From the NCBI GenBank assembly GCA_963592435.1, contig CAVAWT010000061.1:1-5435 (forward strand): a DNA stretch of 5,435 nt, given 5' to 3'. The translations under genes and the position numbers were made by a program. The DNA comes from Phoenicibacter sp963592435 (lineage in GTDB: Bacteria; Actinomycetota; Coriobacteriia; Coriobacteriales; Eggerthellaceae). Shown one piece after another: positions 1-5,256 of the stretch. Within the stretch, counting starts at the first letter, position 1, and each line of letters starts with the position of its first letter. A model generated the notes under the pieces. That model ran no database searches, was not told the DNA's origin, and saw only the letters and a list, made by a program, of their open reading frames with translations.

Positions 1-198
1 TCAGATTGTCTCGCAGCGCCTAATGTTCCCGCTTCTCGTCAGAGAAGCGGAACTTCTTAGTTTGGTGCAGTGGCATTTTGACTGATAATCAAACCCACAG
101 ATTACAATAAAAATAAATCAGTCAAATAATATATATGACATCATATTTAATACATATTAATTATTATTTATGACGTATTTTTTAAAAAACTACCAGCT
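1..198. other. Left flank of the insertion sequence, no assignable gene
   Basis: I recognise no gene here. Two short frames can be read. A plus-strand frame enters from the left edge and ends at a TGA at 83-85, giving 27 residues ending VQWHFD. A minus-strand frame runs from an ATG at 76 to a TAG at 20 and gives 18 residues, MPLHQTKKFRFSDEKREH. Neither has a convincing ribosome binding site or a family I know. Either could be the end or the decayed start of a gene outside the window. A 9-bp stem with a GTCA loop lies at 29-50, and it may simply reflect coding sequence. From about 100 to 190 the DNA is extremely AT-rich and includes a short dyad, ATATGA-CA-TCATAT, at 133-146. Confidence 0.4.
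77..126. repeat. 10-bp perfect inverted repeat, 30-nt spacer
   Basis: TTTGACTGAT at 77-86 is matched exactly by its reverse complement ATCAGTCAAA at 117-126. Neither arm extends further. The left arm lies next to the plus-strand stop at 83-85 and next to the minus-strand ATG at 74-76. It could therefore be a weak stem, an operator, or the relic of an element end. No run of T follows on either strand that would make a convincing terminator. Confidence 0.45.
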
Positions 199-220
199 CT
201 TCGCGTAACTTTAATACGGG
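199..220 (+). repeat. Left terminal inverted repeat of the ISLre2 element
   Basis: It begins CTTCGCGTAACTTTAATA and ends CGGG. It is identical over 22 bases to the reverse complement of 1716-1737. It lies upstream of the transposase leader, so transposase binding here could also affect transcription of the gene. Confidence 0.9.
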
Positions 221-231
221 TTTGAGAGAAA

Positions 232-296
232 AAGACTTCCAATTCTTTTAGATAATAAGATTGATATAAAAAATTGAATAAAAGAAAGGAAGTCTT
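232..296 (+). promoter_or_regulatory. Long leader hairpin that buries the transposase ribosome binding site
   Basis: AAGACTTCC at 232-240 pairs perfectly with GGAAGTCTT at 288-296. After a small internal loop (two A opposite one A), TTCTTTTA at 243-250 pairs with TAAAAGAA at 279-286, giving 17 base pairs in all. The Shine-Dalgarno-like AAAGGA at 285-290 lies in the 3' arm, and the ATG follows directly at 298. The 28-nt loop is AT-rich and contains GATAAT (251-256) and TATAAA (265-270), possible -10 elements. I infer that transcripts reading in from outside the element would fold and hide the ribosome binding site. Transcripts started within the loop would lack the 5' arm and stay translatable. 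IS10 and IS200 are known to block read-through expression by related means. Confidence 0.6.
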
Positions 297-297
297 A

Positions 298-1725
298 ATG
301 CCTAATTTTAAAGCAGAAGCGAGCGCAATGCTGTCAGAATTTTTTTCTGAAGAGCTTGCGGCACACAATTATTCTTTGCGCGATTTCGAGGAATTTGTTC
401 GCAAAGAGGGGACGAAGATATTGTGTTCGGCGATGGAAAATGCGCTGGAAAATCTGGACAGCAAACTGTTTTCCCAGTGTAGCGCTGATGTTTGTGTGAA
501 AGAAAAACGCTCAAGAGCCCTTGCTTCAACGCTAGGTGACTTGAAATTTCGTCGCAGAATTTACGTCGACAAATATGGCAACTCGAACGCCATTTTGGAC
601 GAAGCGCTTGACATTGGCTACCGAGCAAAAATTTCGCCACGCGCATTTGAGTTTTTAGTTGACATGGCATCAAAGGTTTCTTACCAAGAAGCCGCGAACA
701 TTTTGGCGGAAACGGGCGGAAGTGTGGTGTCGGCGAACACCGTCATGCGGGCAATTCATCAGGTTGGCGAAGATTGCAAGGCGGAGGATGCTAAATTGGC
801 GCATTCTCTTTACGTCGAAGGTGTTTTGCCTGAGTCTAAAGTGGAAGCTGAAGAAATTTTCGTCGAAGCGGACGGAACATATGTGTCGCTTCAAAATGGA
901 AAGAAAGCCGAAGTCAAGGCAATGGTCGCATATTCTGGGAAGACTGAAGGCGACAGACTAGAAAGAATTGACGCTTGCAGATTCGGTTGCGTTGGGTCGA
1001 AAGACGAATTTTGGACGGAAGCTTTTTCTGCTCTCGCCGAAAATTTTGACGTTACGAAAATCAAAAAAGTGCATTTAGGTTTTGACGGCGAGGCGAAGTA
1101 TAAGCAGGCAGAGAAGTATTTTTTGGTAAATGCGGAATTTGATGGGAATTTAGATCCGTTTCATTTGAACCGCGCTGTAAAAGCATGTTTTTCAGACAAA
1201 ACAGACGGTTATAGCCAAGTCATGAGCTGTTTGTGGTACAAAAATCCAACTGATGCTGCTGATATGCTAAAATCCTATTCTGAACTGGGTGAAGCCGATT
1301 CGAAAAAAGCAGAAATTGTGGCAAATTACATTCTAAACAACGCCGACTTCATTCGAAAAACCGACTTCACGCTGGGAACTATGGAGTGCGAGCAGGAGCA
1401 CATGTATAAATCGCGTTTCGCTGGAGTTCCTCGTGCGTGGTCGGTCGCAGGCGTGGACGCCATTGCGCGAATTCGTTCACGCAAACATTCAGGCCGTGAC
1501 CTCGTCTTTCGCACTCGCAAAGAAACCATTCCGAAGGAGGTCACTCGCAGGCGCGAAAAAAGAGTTTACGAAGTTCTCGAAAAACAGCCATATGTGTACC
1601 AAAAAACTGTCGGACACGGGTATAATTATCCTGTGCAAGCGCACTTAAACCCGAAAATCAAAAGTGGTTTAATTAGCGCTTGGACCTTTTGTCGAAAGAA
1701 TTCGGAAGTTTCCGACCCGTATTAA
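298..1725 (+). CDS. ISLre2-family (UPF0236) transposase, full length
   Basis: This 475-aa protein catalyses movement of the surrounding insertion sequence. The family signature is clear in order: an N-terminal half with GDLKFRRRIYVDKYGN near residues 80-95; VEADGTYV at 189-196; LGFDGE at 260-265 followed by DPFHLNRAV at 286-294; and GTMECEQEHMYKSRF near 360-374, then a basic RSRKHSGRD segment. Candidate acidic catalytic residues are D192, D263 and E363 or E367, by analogy with DDE transposases; I infer this from motif position. I chose the ATG at 298 because AAAGGA lies seven bases upstream. A TTG at 274 would add eight residues but has no better site. The stop codon lies inside the right terminal repeat, so the gene reaches the very end of the element. 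The length is normal and there is no frameshift, so it is probably functional. Confidence 0.93.
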   Translation: MPNFKAEASAMLSEFFSEELAAHNYSLRDFEEFVRKEGTKILCSAMENALENLDSKLFSQCSADVCVKEKRSRALASTLGDLKFRRRIYVDKYGNSNAILDEALDIGYRAKISPRAFEFLVDMASKVSYQEAANILAETGGSVVSANTVMRAIHQVGEDCKAEDAKLAHSLYVEGVLPESKVEAEEIFVEADGTYVSLQNGKKAEVKAMVAYSGKTEGDRLERIDACRFGCVGSKDEFWTEAFSALAENFDVTKIKKVHLGFDGEAKYKQAEKYFLVNAEFDGNLDPFHLNRAVKACFSDKTDGYSQVMSCLWYKNPTDAADMLKSYSELGEADSKKAEIVANYILNNADFIRKTDFTLGTMECEQEHMYKSRFAGVPRAWSVAGVDAIARIRSRKHSGRDLVFRTRKETIPKEVTRRREKRVYEVLEKQPYVYQKTVGHGYNYPVQAHLNPKIKSGLISAWTFCRKNSEVSDPY

Positions 1726-1737
1726 AGTTACGCGAAG
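1716..1737 (-). repeat. Right terminal inverted repeat of the ISLre2 element
   Basis: It begins CCCGTATTAAAG and ends TTACGCGAAG, the exact reverse complement of the left terminus. Its inner ten bases encode the last residues and the TAA stop of the transposase (CCG TAT TAA). The same bases thus serve as coding end and transposase recognition site. Confidence 0.9.
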
Positions 1738-1785
1738 TACTTAATGAAGTGTTACCTGACAATTTACGATAATAACCATAATGCA

Positions 1786-2022
1786 TCAACGTGCTGATTT
1801 CATAACTATAATGGTGTGTAAGTTTGCCTTTAACGTGAGTTTCAACAACACCTCACCCAATCCTGCACAGCTGTTTTGTTTTTGATGTGCTAATTGGATG
1901 ATGGGGGCTGAGATTACGATTGTGACGACTGTGCAAGCGCCGAATTGACCACCTAGGAGAACACCTGCTACGACTACTGCAGCATCGAGAATCATCCTGA
2001 CAAATCGTCCACTCAAGTTTTG
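1786..2022 (-). pseudogene. C-terminal remnant of a YczE/YyaS-like membrane protein
   Basis: The open frame reads about 78 residues between an in-frame TGA at 2023-2025 and its stop at 1786. The part SGRFVRMILDAAVVVAG, then VLLGGQFGACTVVTIVISAP, then IIQLAHQ resembles the last membrane helix and loop of YczE/YyaS/YitT-like proteins. Their C-terminus commonly reads as an Asp, a hydrophobic stretch, LLGG.xG.GTV and a hydrophobic end. Those proteins are usually around 200 residues or more, and here everything before this segment is missing. The clostripain-like gene ends six bases upstream, so the 5' part was lost at that junction. The only nearby ATG, at 2026, is in another frame and gives a sequence I do not recognise. 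A small standalone membrane protein started from the TTG at 2014-2016 is possible but less likely. Confidence 0.55.
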
Positions 2023-2028
2023 TCATGA

Positions 2029-3855
2029 TTAACTGCCTCGCGAAACAACCGAAGATTCGACCACTTCGCCACTTTTAAGTTCAAAGACGTAATCATTTGA
2101 CAAAAATTCGTTGCCATAGAGGTCGGTTATTATTGCGTAGATTTGATATCGGCCGTCGGGGAGAGTTATCGTTGAGAGTTCAAGGTCATCACTTGCTGTT
2201 ATTGACGCGGTTTCAACGAATTCCGTGTCGTTGCTTCCTTTGCTGATGAATTTTTCAGAAAGGATGGTGATTTTGTCGCCAATGTTTATGTCTTGCAGGC
2301 GACCTTGCGTACCGTCCTGTTCAATTGGCACGACACCTTGCAAAGAAAACTCTCTCGTGTTTGAGTTGTATGTGAAGCGAAGGTCTGCATCTTCGCCATT
2401 AACTGCTACTGGGGACGAAAACACGGTGGTGTCACCCACGGTGTCAATTGGTTCACAAGCCAAGACGTTTCCGTTAAGCGCAACCCATTTTCCACTAAAC
2501 GAGATTGAAAATTCGCCTTGTCCGTTGCTGTCAACATCGTTGTCGAAACCAAGGCATGTTGCAGGGTCGTTTCCGTGGAGTTGGTATATGTCATAAACAA
2601 CGCTTTGAATGTTGTGAGCAGACGTGGGCGTTACAGAAAATTTGAAAGTGCCGTCAGAGATGCTGCCGACATCAGAAAACTTGATTGTGTCAGTTGTTGA
2701 AGTGGTAATGAATTTGCTGCCAAGGAAAAGGCTGTATGCTTCGCTGGTTTCACTCGTCAGATATTCTTTTAAGTCGGCAGTGCCACTCAAAGGGAAGAAA
2801 ATGCTCATTCCTCTTGCGCCTTGCCTGTCTTCACCATTGACAGTTTTCGTGCAACTCTCGATTGCTTGAGAAAGAGACTCATTTCCCAGAAATTCTGACA
2901 TCTGCCCCAAATCAACAAGATTGCTTTTACCATTTTGCTCACCAAAACTCATCGATTGAATAGCTGCATTAGTGACAGTTTGTAAATTATTTGAAGAGAG
3001 GCTGTTATTAACAAATGAATCAAAAGCATTTTCAAGTTTTGCAAAATTTTCTAAGTCTATTGCACTTAAAGTCCACAAACGCTTGCCTTTGCTTTCGCAT
3101 TGTTTTTTATATGACTCCAAAATTTTGTCGTCATAATCATCTTTACCAACGTCTTCAATTAAAGTTTTGTAATCCCAACCAGAGGCAGGCTCGAGTTCTT
3201 GGCTTGCAATCATTGTTTCTGCATGGTTCGCAACAACTCGCGCAGTTTCGTAATTTGCCATTAAGCAGGCATCGAAACAGACGTTTGTAAAATGCGAATT
3301 TGTTTCGTCAAGCGCTTTATTAATTTCTGTTGCACTTAAACCATCGAAGTTGTGATTTTCATCCAAACAAACGCCTTTCACGCTTCCTGCACCATGGTTC
3401 CAGAAAAGCATCGTTGTGTTTTCTGCAGGGTAGTTTTCATTGCAGAAGCCCAAAAAAGAGGAAAGCGTTTTAGCGTCCCCCATGCTGGCATCTTCTTCAC
3501 GTTCAAGTTCAACAAGTTGCCCGTTTTTAACTTGGTAGCGCACAAGTGCGTCGTTTGGAATGTTGTGACCTCTCCATGTTCTTGTGCCGCCTGTTTCGAT
3601 GATTACAGCGGTGTCTGCTGAAACATTAGCCTCCAAAATGTCATTTATGTGCTTAGTCGCAACAGAATTTTTCGTCTCCAAAGTTGAGCCACACATATAA
3701 ATGTATATGGCATTTTTGTACTTTGAATTTGCAACATTTGACGAGCAACCACTTAAAATAATGCCAGACAAAAGCAACACAGCAAGCACGAATAAAGCGA
3801 ATGCTGTGCATATGATTCCTTTATGTTTTCCAAATAATTCTTTTGTCATAATCAT
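2029..3855 (-). CDS. Clostripain-family (C11) cysteine peptidase lipoprotein
   Basis: This 608-aa protein is a predicted surface-anchored endopeptidase. A basic N-terminus (KELFGKHKG) leads into a hydrophobic segment at about 14-34 and a lipobox, L34-S-G-C37, so Cys37 should be lipidated after cleavage. The peptidase C11 core follows: YIYMCGSTLE at 51-60, MLFWNHGAGS at 149-158 with catalytic His154, and NVCFDACLMANYETA at 191-205 with catalytic Cys197. Asp195, two residues before the cysteine, corresponds to the S1-pocket aspartate of characterised C11 peptidases, which favours cleavage after Arg or Lys. ARGMSIFFP near 347-355 is also typical. From about residue 385 on there is a beta-rich region without a family I can name. 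ATG codons at 3853-3855 and 3847-3849 are both possible starts and neither has a strong Shine-Dalgarno sequence. The partner substrate cannot be read from this window. Confidence 0.88.
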   Translation of the reverse strand: MIMTKELFGKHKGIICTAFALFVLAVLLLSGIILSGCSSNVANSKYKNAIYIYMCGSTLETKNSVATKHINDILEANVSADTAVIIETGGTRTWRGHNIPNDALVRYQVKNGQLVELEREEDASMGDAKTLSSFLGFCNENYPAENTTMLFWNHGAGSVKGVCLDENHNFDGLSATEINKALDETNSHFTNVCFDACLMANYETARVVANHAETMIASQELEPASGWDYKTLIEDVGKDDYDDKILESYKKQCESKGKRLWTLSAIDLENFAKLENAFDSFVNNSLSSNNLQTVTNAAIQSMSFGEQNGKSNLVDLGQMSEFLGNESLSQAIESCTKTVNGEDRQGARGMSIFFPLSGTADLKEYLTSETSEAYSLFLGSKFITTSTTDTIKFSDVGSISDGTFKFSVTPTSAHNIQSVVYDIYQLHGNDPATCLGFDNDVDSNGQGEFSISFSGKWVALNGNVLACEPIDTVGDTTVFSSPVAVNGEDADLRFTYNSNTREFSLQGVVPIEQDGTQGRLQDINIGDKITILSEKFISKGSNDTEFVETASITASDDLELSTITLPDGRYQIYAIITDLYGNEFLSNDYVFELKSGEVVESSVVSRGS

Positions 3856-3903
3856 TCGAATTTAATATGGCTCAGAATAAACATTACATTTGGTTTGACT
3901 GCG

Positions 3904-3931
3904 TTCATAACGGAAGTTTCTTAAACAATAA
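3904..3931 (-). promoter_or_regulatory. Possible promoter for the C11 peptidase gene
   Basis: On the minus strand, TTATTG (3926-3931) and TATGAA (3904-3909) are separated by 16 bases. They lie about 50 bases upstream of the peptidase start. Both hexamers are imperfect matches to the housekeeping consensus, and other AT-rich placements nearby are nearly as good. This is a weak call. Confidence 0.2.
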
Positions 3932-3962
3932 CTGCTTCTTTTAATATACATTAAATCGTAGC

Positions 3963-4075
3963 AAGGACCGTCCCCGTTGTTATTCTTGATGAGAACTTTT
4001 GGAAGTATCGCTTCGGAGAAGTGGCTTTTGTCCTGCTAGTCGGTTGACCTCGCTCTAATAATTTGACAAATTAAT
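3963..4075 (+). repeat. Outer repeat X, inverted partner of 5257-5370
   Basis: It starts with AAGGACCGTCCCC and contains two strongly conserved blocks: GTATCGCTTCGGAGAA followed by GTGGCTTTTG (4005-4030), and GTTGACCTCGCTCTA (4043-4057). Aligned with the reverse complement of the partner, about 81 of 96 columns are identical with one single-base gap. The unit ends in an AT hairpin (4057-4064 with 4068-4075, loop GAC) whose pairs covary with the partner. There is no open frame of note, and the gap would break any shared frame. A structured, non-coding mobile repeat is the likeliest reading. Confidence 0.8.
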
Positions 4076-4107
4076 CTAAAACCTAACACCTAAACCTAAA
4101 ACCTAAA
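4076..4107. repeat. Telomere-like CCTAAA tandem repeat
   Basis: Five imperfect units follow one another: CTAAAA, CCTAACA, CCTAAA, CCTAAAA, CCTAAA. The period is six to seven bases. The tract lies exactly between outer repeat X and the 13-bp word at 4110 that opens the next repeat unit. No counterpart is seen on the other side of queT. Replication slippage is a sufficient explanation for its origin. Confidence 0.75.
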
Positions 4108-4109
4108 TC

Positions 4110-4122
4110 AAGGACCGTCCCC
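4110..4122 (-). repeat. 13-bp word AAGGACCGTCCCC, left edge of inner unit A
   Basis: This is an exact copy of the word found at 3963-3975. It occurs as the complement GGGGACGGTCCTT at 4299-4311, 4617-4629, 5236-5248 and 5358-5370. A one-mismatch copy, GGGGACGATCCTT, lies at 5049-5061. This copy faces the one at 4299, so inner unit A (4110-4311) is framed by an inverted pair. Confidence 0.85.
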
Positions 4123-4137
4123 GGTGTCGCCACTCAA

Positions 4138-4313
4138 GGGTCTGAGATAACCTTAGGTGAGCAATGAGCAATTTTCGACGAATGGGTCTTCCGAGGTGTC
4201 TGAGGACGCGAAGCGTCCGAGTTACGAGGAAATGAGGAGAAAATTGTTAATGGGTTGCTCGGCTCGGTTATTGAAGACCTTTGCGTCTCGCAGGCAACGG
4301 GGACGGTCCTTAA
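4138..4313 (+). repeat. Inner repeat copy A (176 bp), upstream of queT
   Basis: It matches 5075-5250 over 176 ungapped positions with 13 differences, about 93% identity. It contains a perfect hairpin, GGACGC-GAA-GCGTCC, at 4204-4218, and ends in GGGGACGGTCCTTAA. In the frame shared with queT it reads GREASELRGNEEKIVNG then LLGSVIEDLCVSQATGTVL, open from 4204 straight into queT. Two TGA stops lie earlier in that frame, at 4165-4167 and 4201-4203. The repeat could be the decayed 3' end of a RAYT/IS200-like transposase gene, or a non-coding MITE. The copy ends only 22 bases before the queT start, so it has taken the place of any native leader. Confidence 0.85.
4204..4218 (+). repeat. Hairpin GGACGC-GAA-GCGTCC in repeat copy A
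   Basis: Six perfect, GC-rich base pairs close a three-base GAA loop. The same 15 bases occur unchanged in copy B. No T run follows, so it is not an intrinsic terminator. REP-like elements commonly carry such short palindromes as recognition structures. Confidence 0.65.
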
Positions 4314-4335
4314 AGATCTGACGAATGAGAAGAAA

Positions 4336-4884
4336 ATGACAGAAAGCAACTTAAAAAATATAACGCAGGCGGGGATTATTGCGGCGGTTTATGCGGCGGC
4401 GACTTTGGTGTGCAATTTGGTGTTCCCAGCAATTTCGTGGGGTCCAGTGCAAATTCGGTTGAGTGAGGCGATTTGCGTCGTCGCAGTCCTCTACCCATCT
4501 GCCCGCCTCGGTCTCCCACTCGGCTGCGCCATCGCCAACTTGTTCAACATCGTCATCGCAGGCACAGGCGCGCTCGGCATGTTGGACGTCGTTTTCGGAA
4601 GCTTGGCGACGTTGGTGGGGACGGTCCTTTGTTGGCGCCTCCATGAAAAACCGATGCTTGCAATTTTCATGTTTGTCATCTCAAATTGCCTCATTGTCCC
4701 AGCGTATCTCCCAATTCTTTGCCAGTGGACAGGCTTTTGCACAATTCCTTTCACCAACATCTTGCTCGACGCCTATTGGATTTGGATGTATCTTTTCGGC
4801 GTCGTCTCAATCTTCATCAGCGAAACCTTAACAATCTATATCCTCGGCCTCCCAATCCTAAAAGCCCTCAAACACAGGGATTAG
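4336..4884 (+). CDS. queT: QueT-family ECF transporter S component (queuosine precursor uptake)
   Basis: This 182-aa integral membrane protein would be the substrate-binding subunit for a queuosine precursor such as preQ0, preQ1 or queuine, and would work with a shared EcfA-A'-T module encoded elsewhere. Family features are AxxxA motifs in the first helix (residues 16-21), FPAISWGPVQIRLSEAI at 30-46, GLPLGCAIANLFN at 59-71, DVVFGSLATL at 84-93 and a C-terminal helix with ISETLTIYILG near 161-171. About five to six hydrophobic segments are visible, and the length is normal. I chose the ATG at 4336, preceded by a GAGAAG at short spacing. The frame stays open upstream into repeat A, but that part is repeat sequence. 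No preQ1 riboswitch is seen in the 22 bases between the repeat and the start. Codon choice changes near codon 47, and an exact 13-bp repeat word lies at codons 94-98. Confidence 0.85.
   Translation: MTESNLKNITQAGIIAAVYAAATLVCNLVFPAISWGPVQIRLSEAICVVAVLYPSARLGLPLGCAIANLFNIVIAGTGALGMLDVVFGSLATLVGTVLCWRLHEKPMLAIFMFVISNCLIVPAYLPILCQWTGFCTIPFTNILLDAYWIWMYLFGVVSIFISETLTIYILGLPILKALKHRD
4617..4629 (+). repeat. Exact 13-bp repeat word inside the queT coding sequence
   Basis: GGGGACGGTCCTT occurs here in frame and encodes the end of V-G-T-V-L in a predicted membrane segment, so it does not interrupt the protein. The flanking sequence does not match repeats X, Y, A or B. It is either coincidence or a bare copy of the element's recognition word. 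Confidence 0.7.
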
Positions 4885-5048
4885 TTTACTAATAATTTAT
4901 GGCTGTCATGATTTCTGAAAACATTCTGCGAAGGAAATTTCGAGACAATTCGCGCGAGAAGCGACCGAGCGAAGGTGAGCGCACTAGTGTTGCGTGACCC
5001 TGAGCGAAGGCGCTTCGTAGCGTGGATTGACCGAGATTAACGAGCAGA
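4885..5048. other. Gene-free stretch downstream of queT
   Basis: I see no gene here and no convincing terminator after queT. The first 40 bases are AT-rich. From about 4927 on the stretch is richer in G and C and holds small recurring words: GAGCGAAGG at 4967-4975 and 5002-5010, a related TGCGAAGG near 4927, and a CGAAG-GCG-CTTCG stem at 5005-5017. It resembles the surrounding repeats in style but does not align with X or A. It may be an older, decayed unit. Confidence 0.5.
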
Positions 5049-5061
5049 GGGGACGATCCTT
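5049..5061 (+). repeat. Variant 13-bp word GGGGACGATCCTT before repeat copy B
   Basis: It differs from the consensus by a single G to A change. It marks the left side of the unit containing copy B, but in the opposite orientation to the word that opens unit A. The two units are therefore framed differently: A by an inverted pair, B by a direct pair. Confidence 0.7.
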
Positions 5062-5074
5062 GGGCGAGGCACGA

Positions 5075-5250
5075 GGGTCTGAGATAACCTTAGGCGAGCA
5101 GTGAGCAATTTGCGACGAATGGGTCTTCCGAGGTGTTTGAGGACGCGAAGCGTCCGAGTTCCGAGGAAATGAGGAGAAAATTGCGAACGGGTTGCTCTGC
5201 TCGGTTATCGAAGACCTTCGTGTCTCGCAGACAACGGGGACGGTCCTTAA
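5075..5250 (+). repeat. Inner repeat copy B (176 bp), downstream of queT
   Basis: This is the direct partner of copy A. It keeps the GGACGC-GAA-GCGTCC hairpin (5141-5155) and the terminal GGGGACGGTCCTT (5236-5248). In the corresponding frame it reads FRGNEEKIANG then LLCSVIEDLRVSQTTGTVL. The two upstream TGA codons occur in both copies, so they predate the duplication. Eight of the 13 differences from copy A fall at third codon positions in this frame. That hints that the ancestor was coding, possibly the C-terminus of a RAYT-type transposase. Confidence 0.85.
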
Positions 5251-5256
5251 TTTCAC

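Larger units (their letters stand above)
199..1737 (+). mobile_element. ISLre2-family insertion sequence, apparently complete
   Basis: The element consists of one transposase gene between perfect 22-bp inverted repeats, about 1.54 kb in total, which is a normal size for the ISLre2 family. The termini may extend a few bases outward (195-198 and 1738-1741), where AG..CTTCGCG faces AG..CTTCGCG with two mismatches. A second, imperfect inverted match lies inside the termini: ACTTCCAATTCTTT at 235-248 against the complement of 1695-1709, with one extra G. No identical direct repeat of 8-9 bp borders the ends under either boundary choice. The insertion is therefore old, was rearranged after transposition, or its true ends differ slightly from those given. 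Confidence 0.88.

Noticed and set aside
190..1750. Target-site duplication around the insertion sequence
   Set aside because: Comparing 8-9 bases outside both plausible boundary choices (AAAACTACC against TAATGAAGT, and neighbouring shifts) gave no match.
4165..4203. TGA recoded as an amino acid in the repeat frame
   Set aside because: The three intact genes contain no in-frame TGA and use TGG for Trp. Shared decay of an old transposase fragment explains the TGA codons better.
4250..4321. A 23-codon leader ORF with a good Shine-Dalgarno (AGGAGA at 4235-4240)
   Set aside because: Its ATG is created by a single-base difference that copy B lacks, and the sequence is repeat-derived. Translational coupling to queT is possible but unsupported.
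4314..4335. preQ1 riboswitch ahead of queT
   Set aside because: QueT genes are often under preQ1 control, but only 22 bases separate the repeat from the ATG. Neither they nor the repeat show the small stem with an A-rich tail expected of that riboswitch.
4255..4335. N-terminal extension of queT from a TTG at 4255
   Set aside because: These 27 codons lie mainly in repeat copy A, whose equivalent follows queT in copy B. The QueT family begins near the ATG at 4336.
4134..4349. Minus-strand frames over copies A and B that look alike (71 and 90 codons)
   Set aside because: They resemble each other only because the DNA repeats do. They have a Ser/Arg/Pro-rich composition without domains, and substitutions do not favour that strand's third codon positions.
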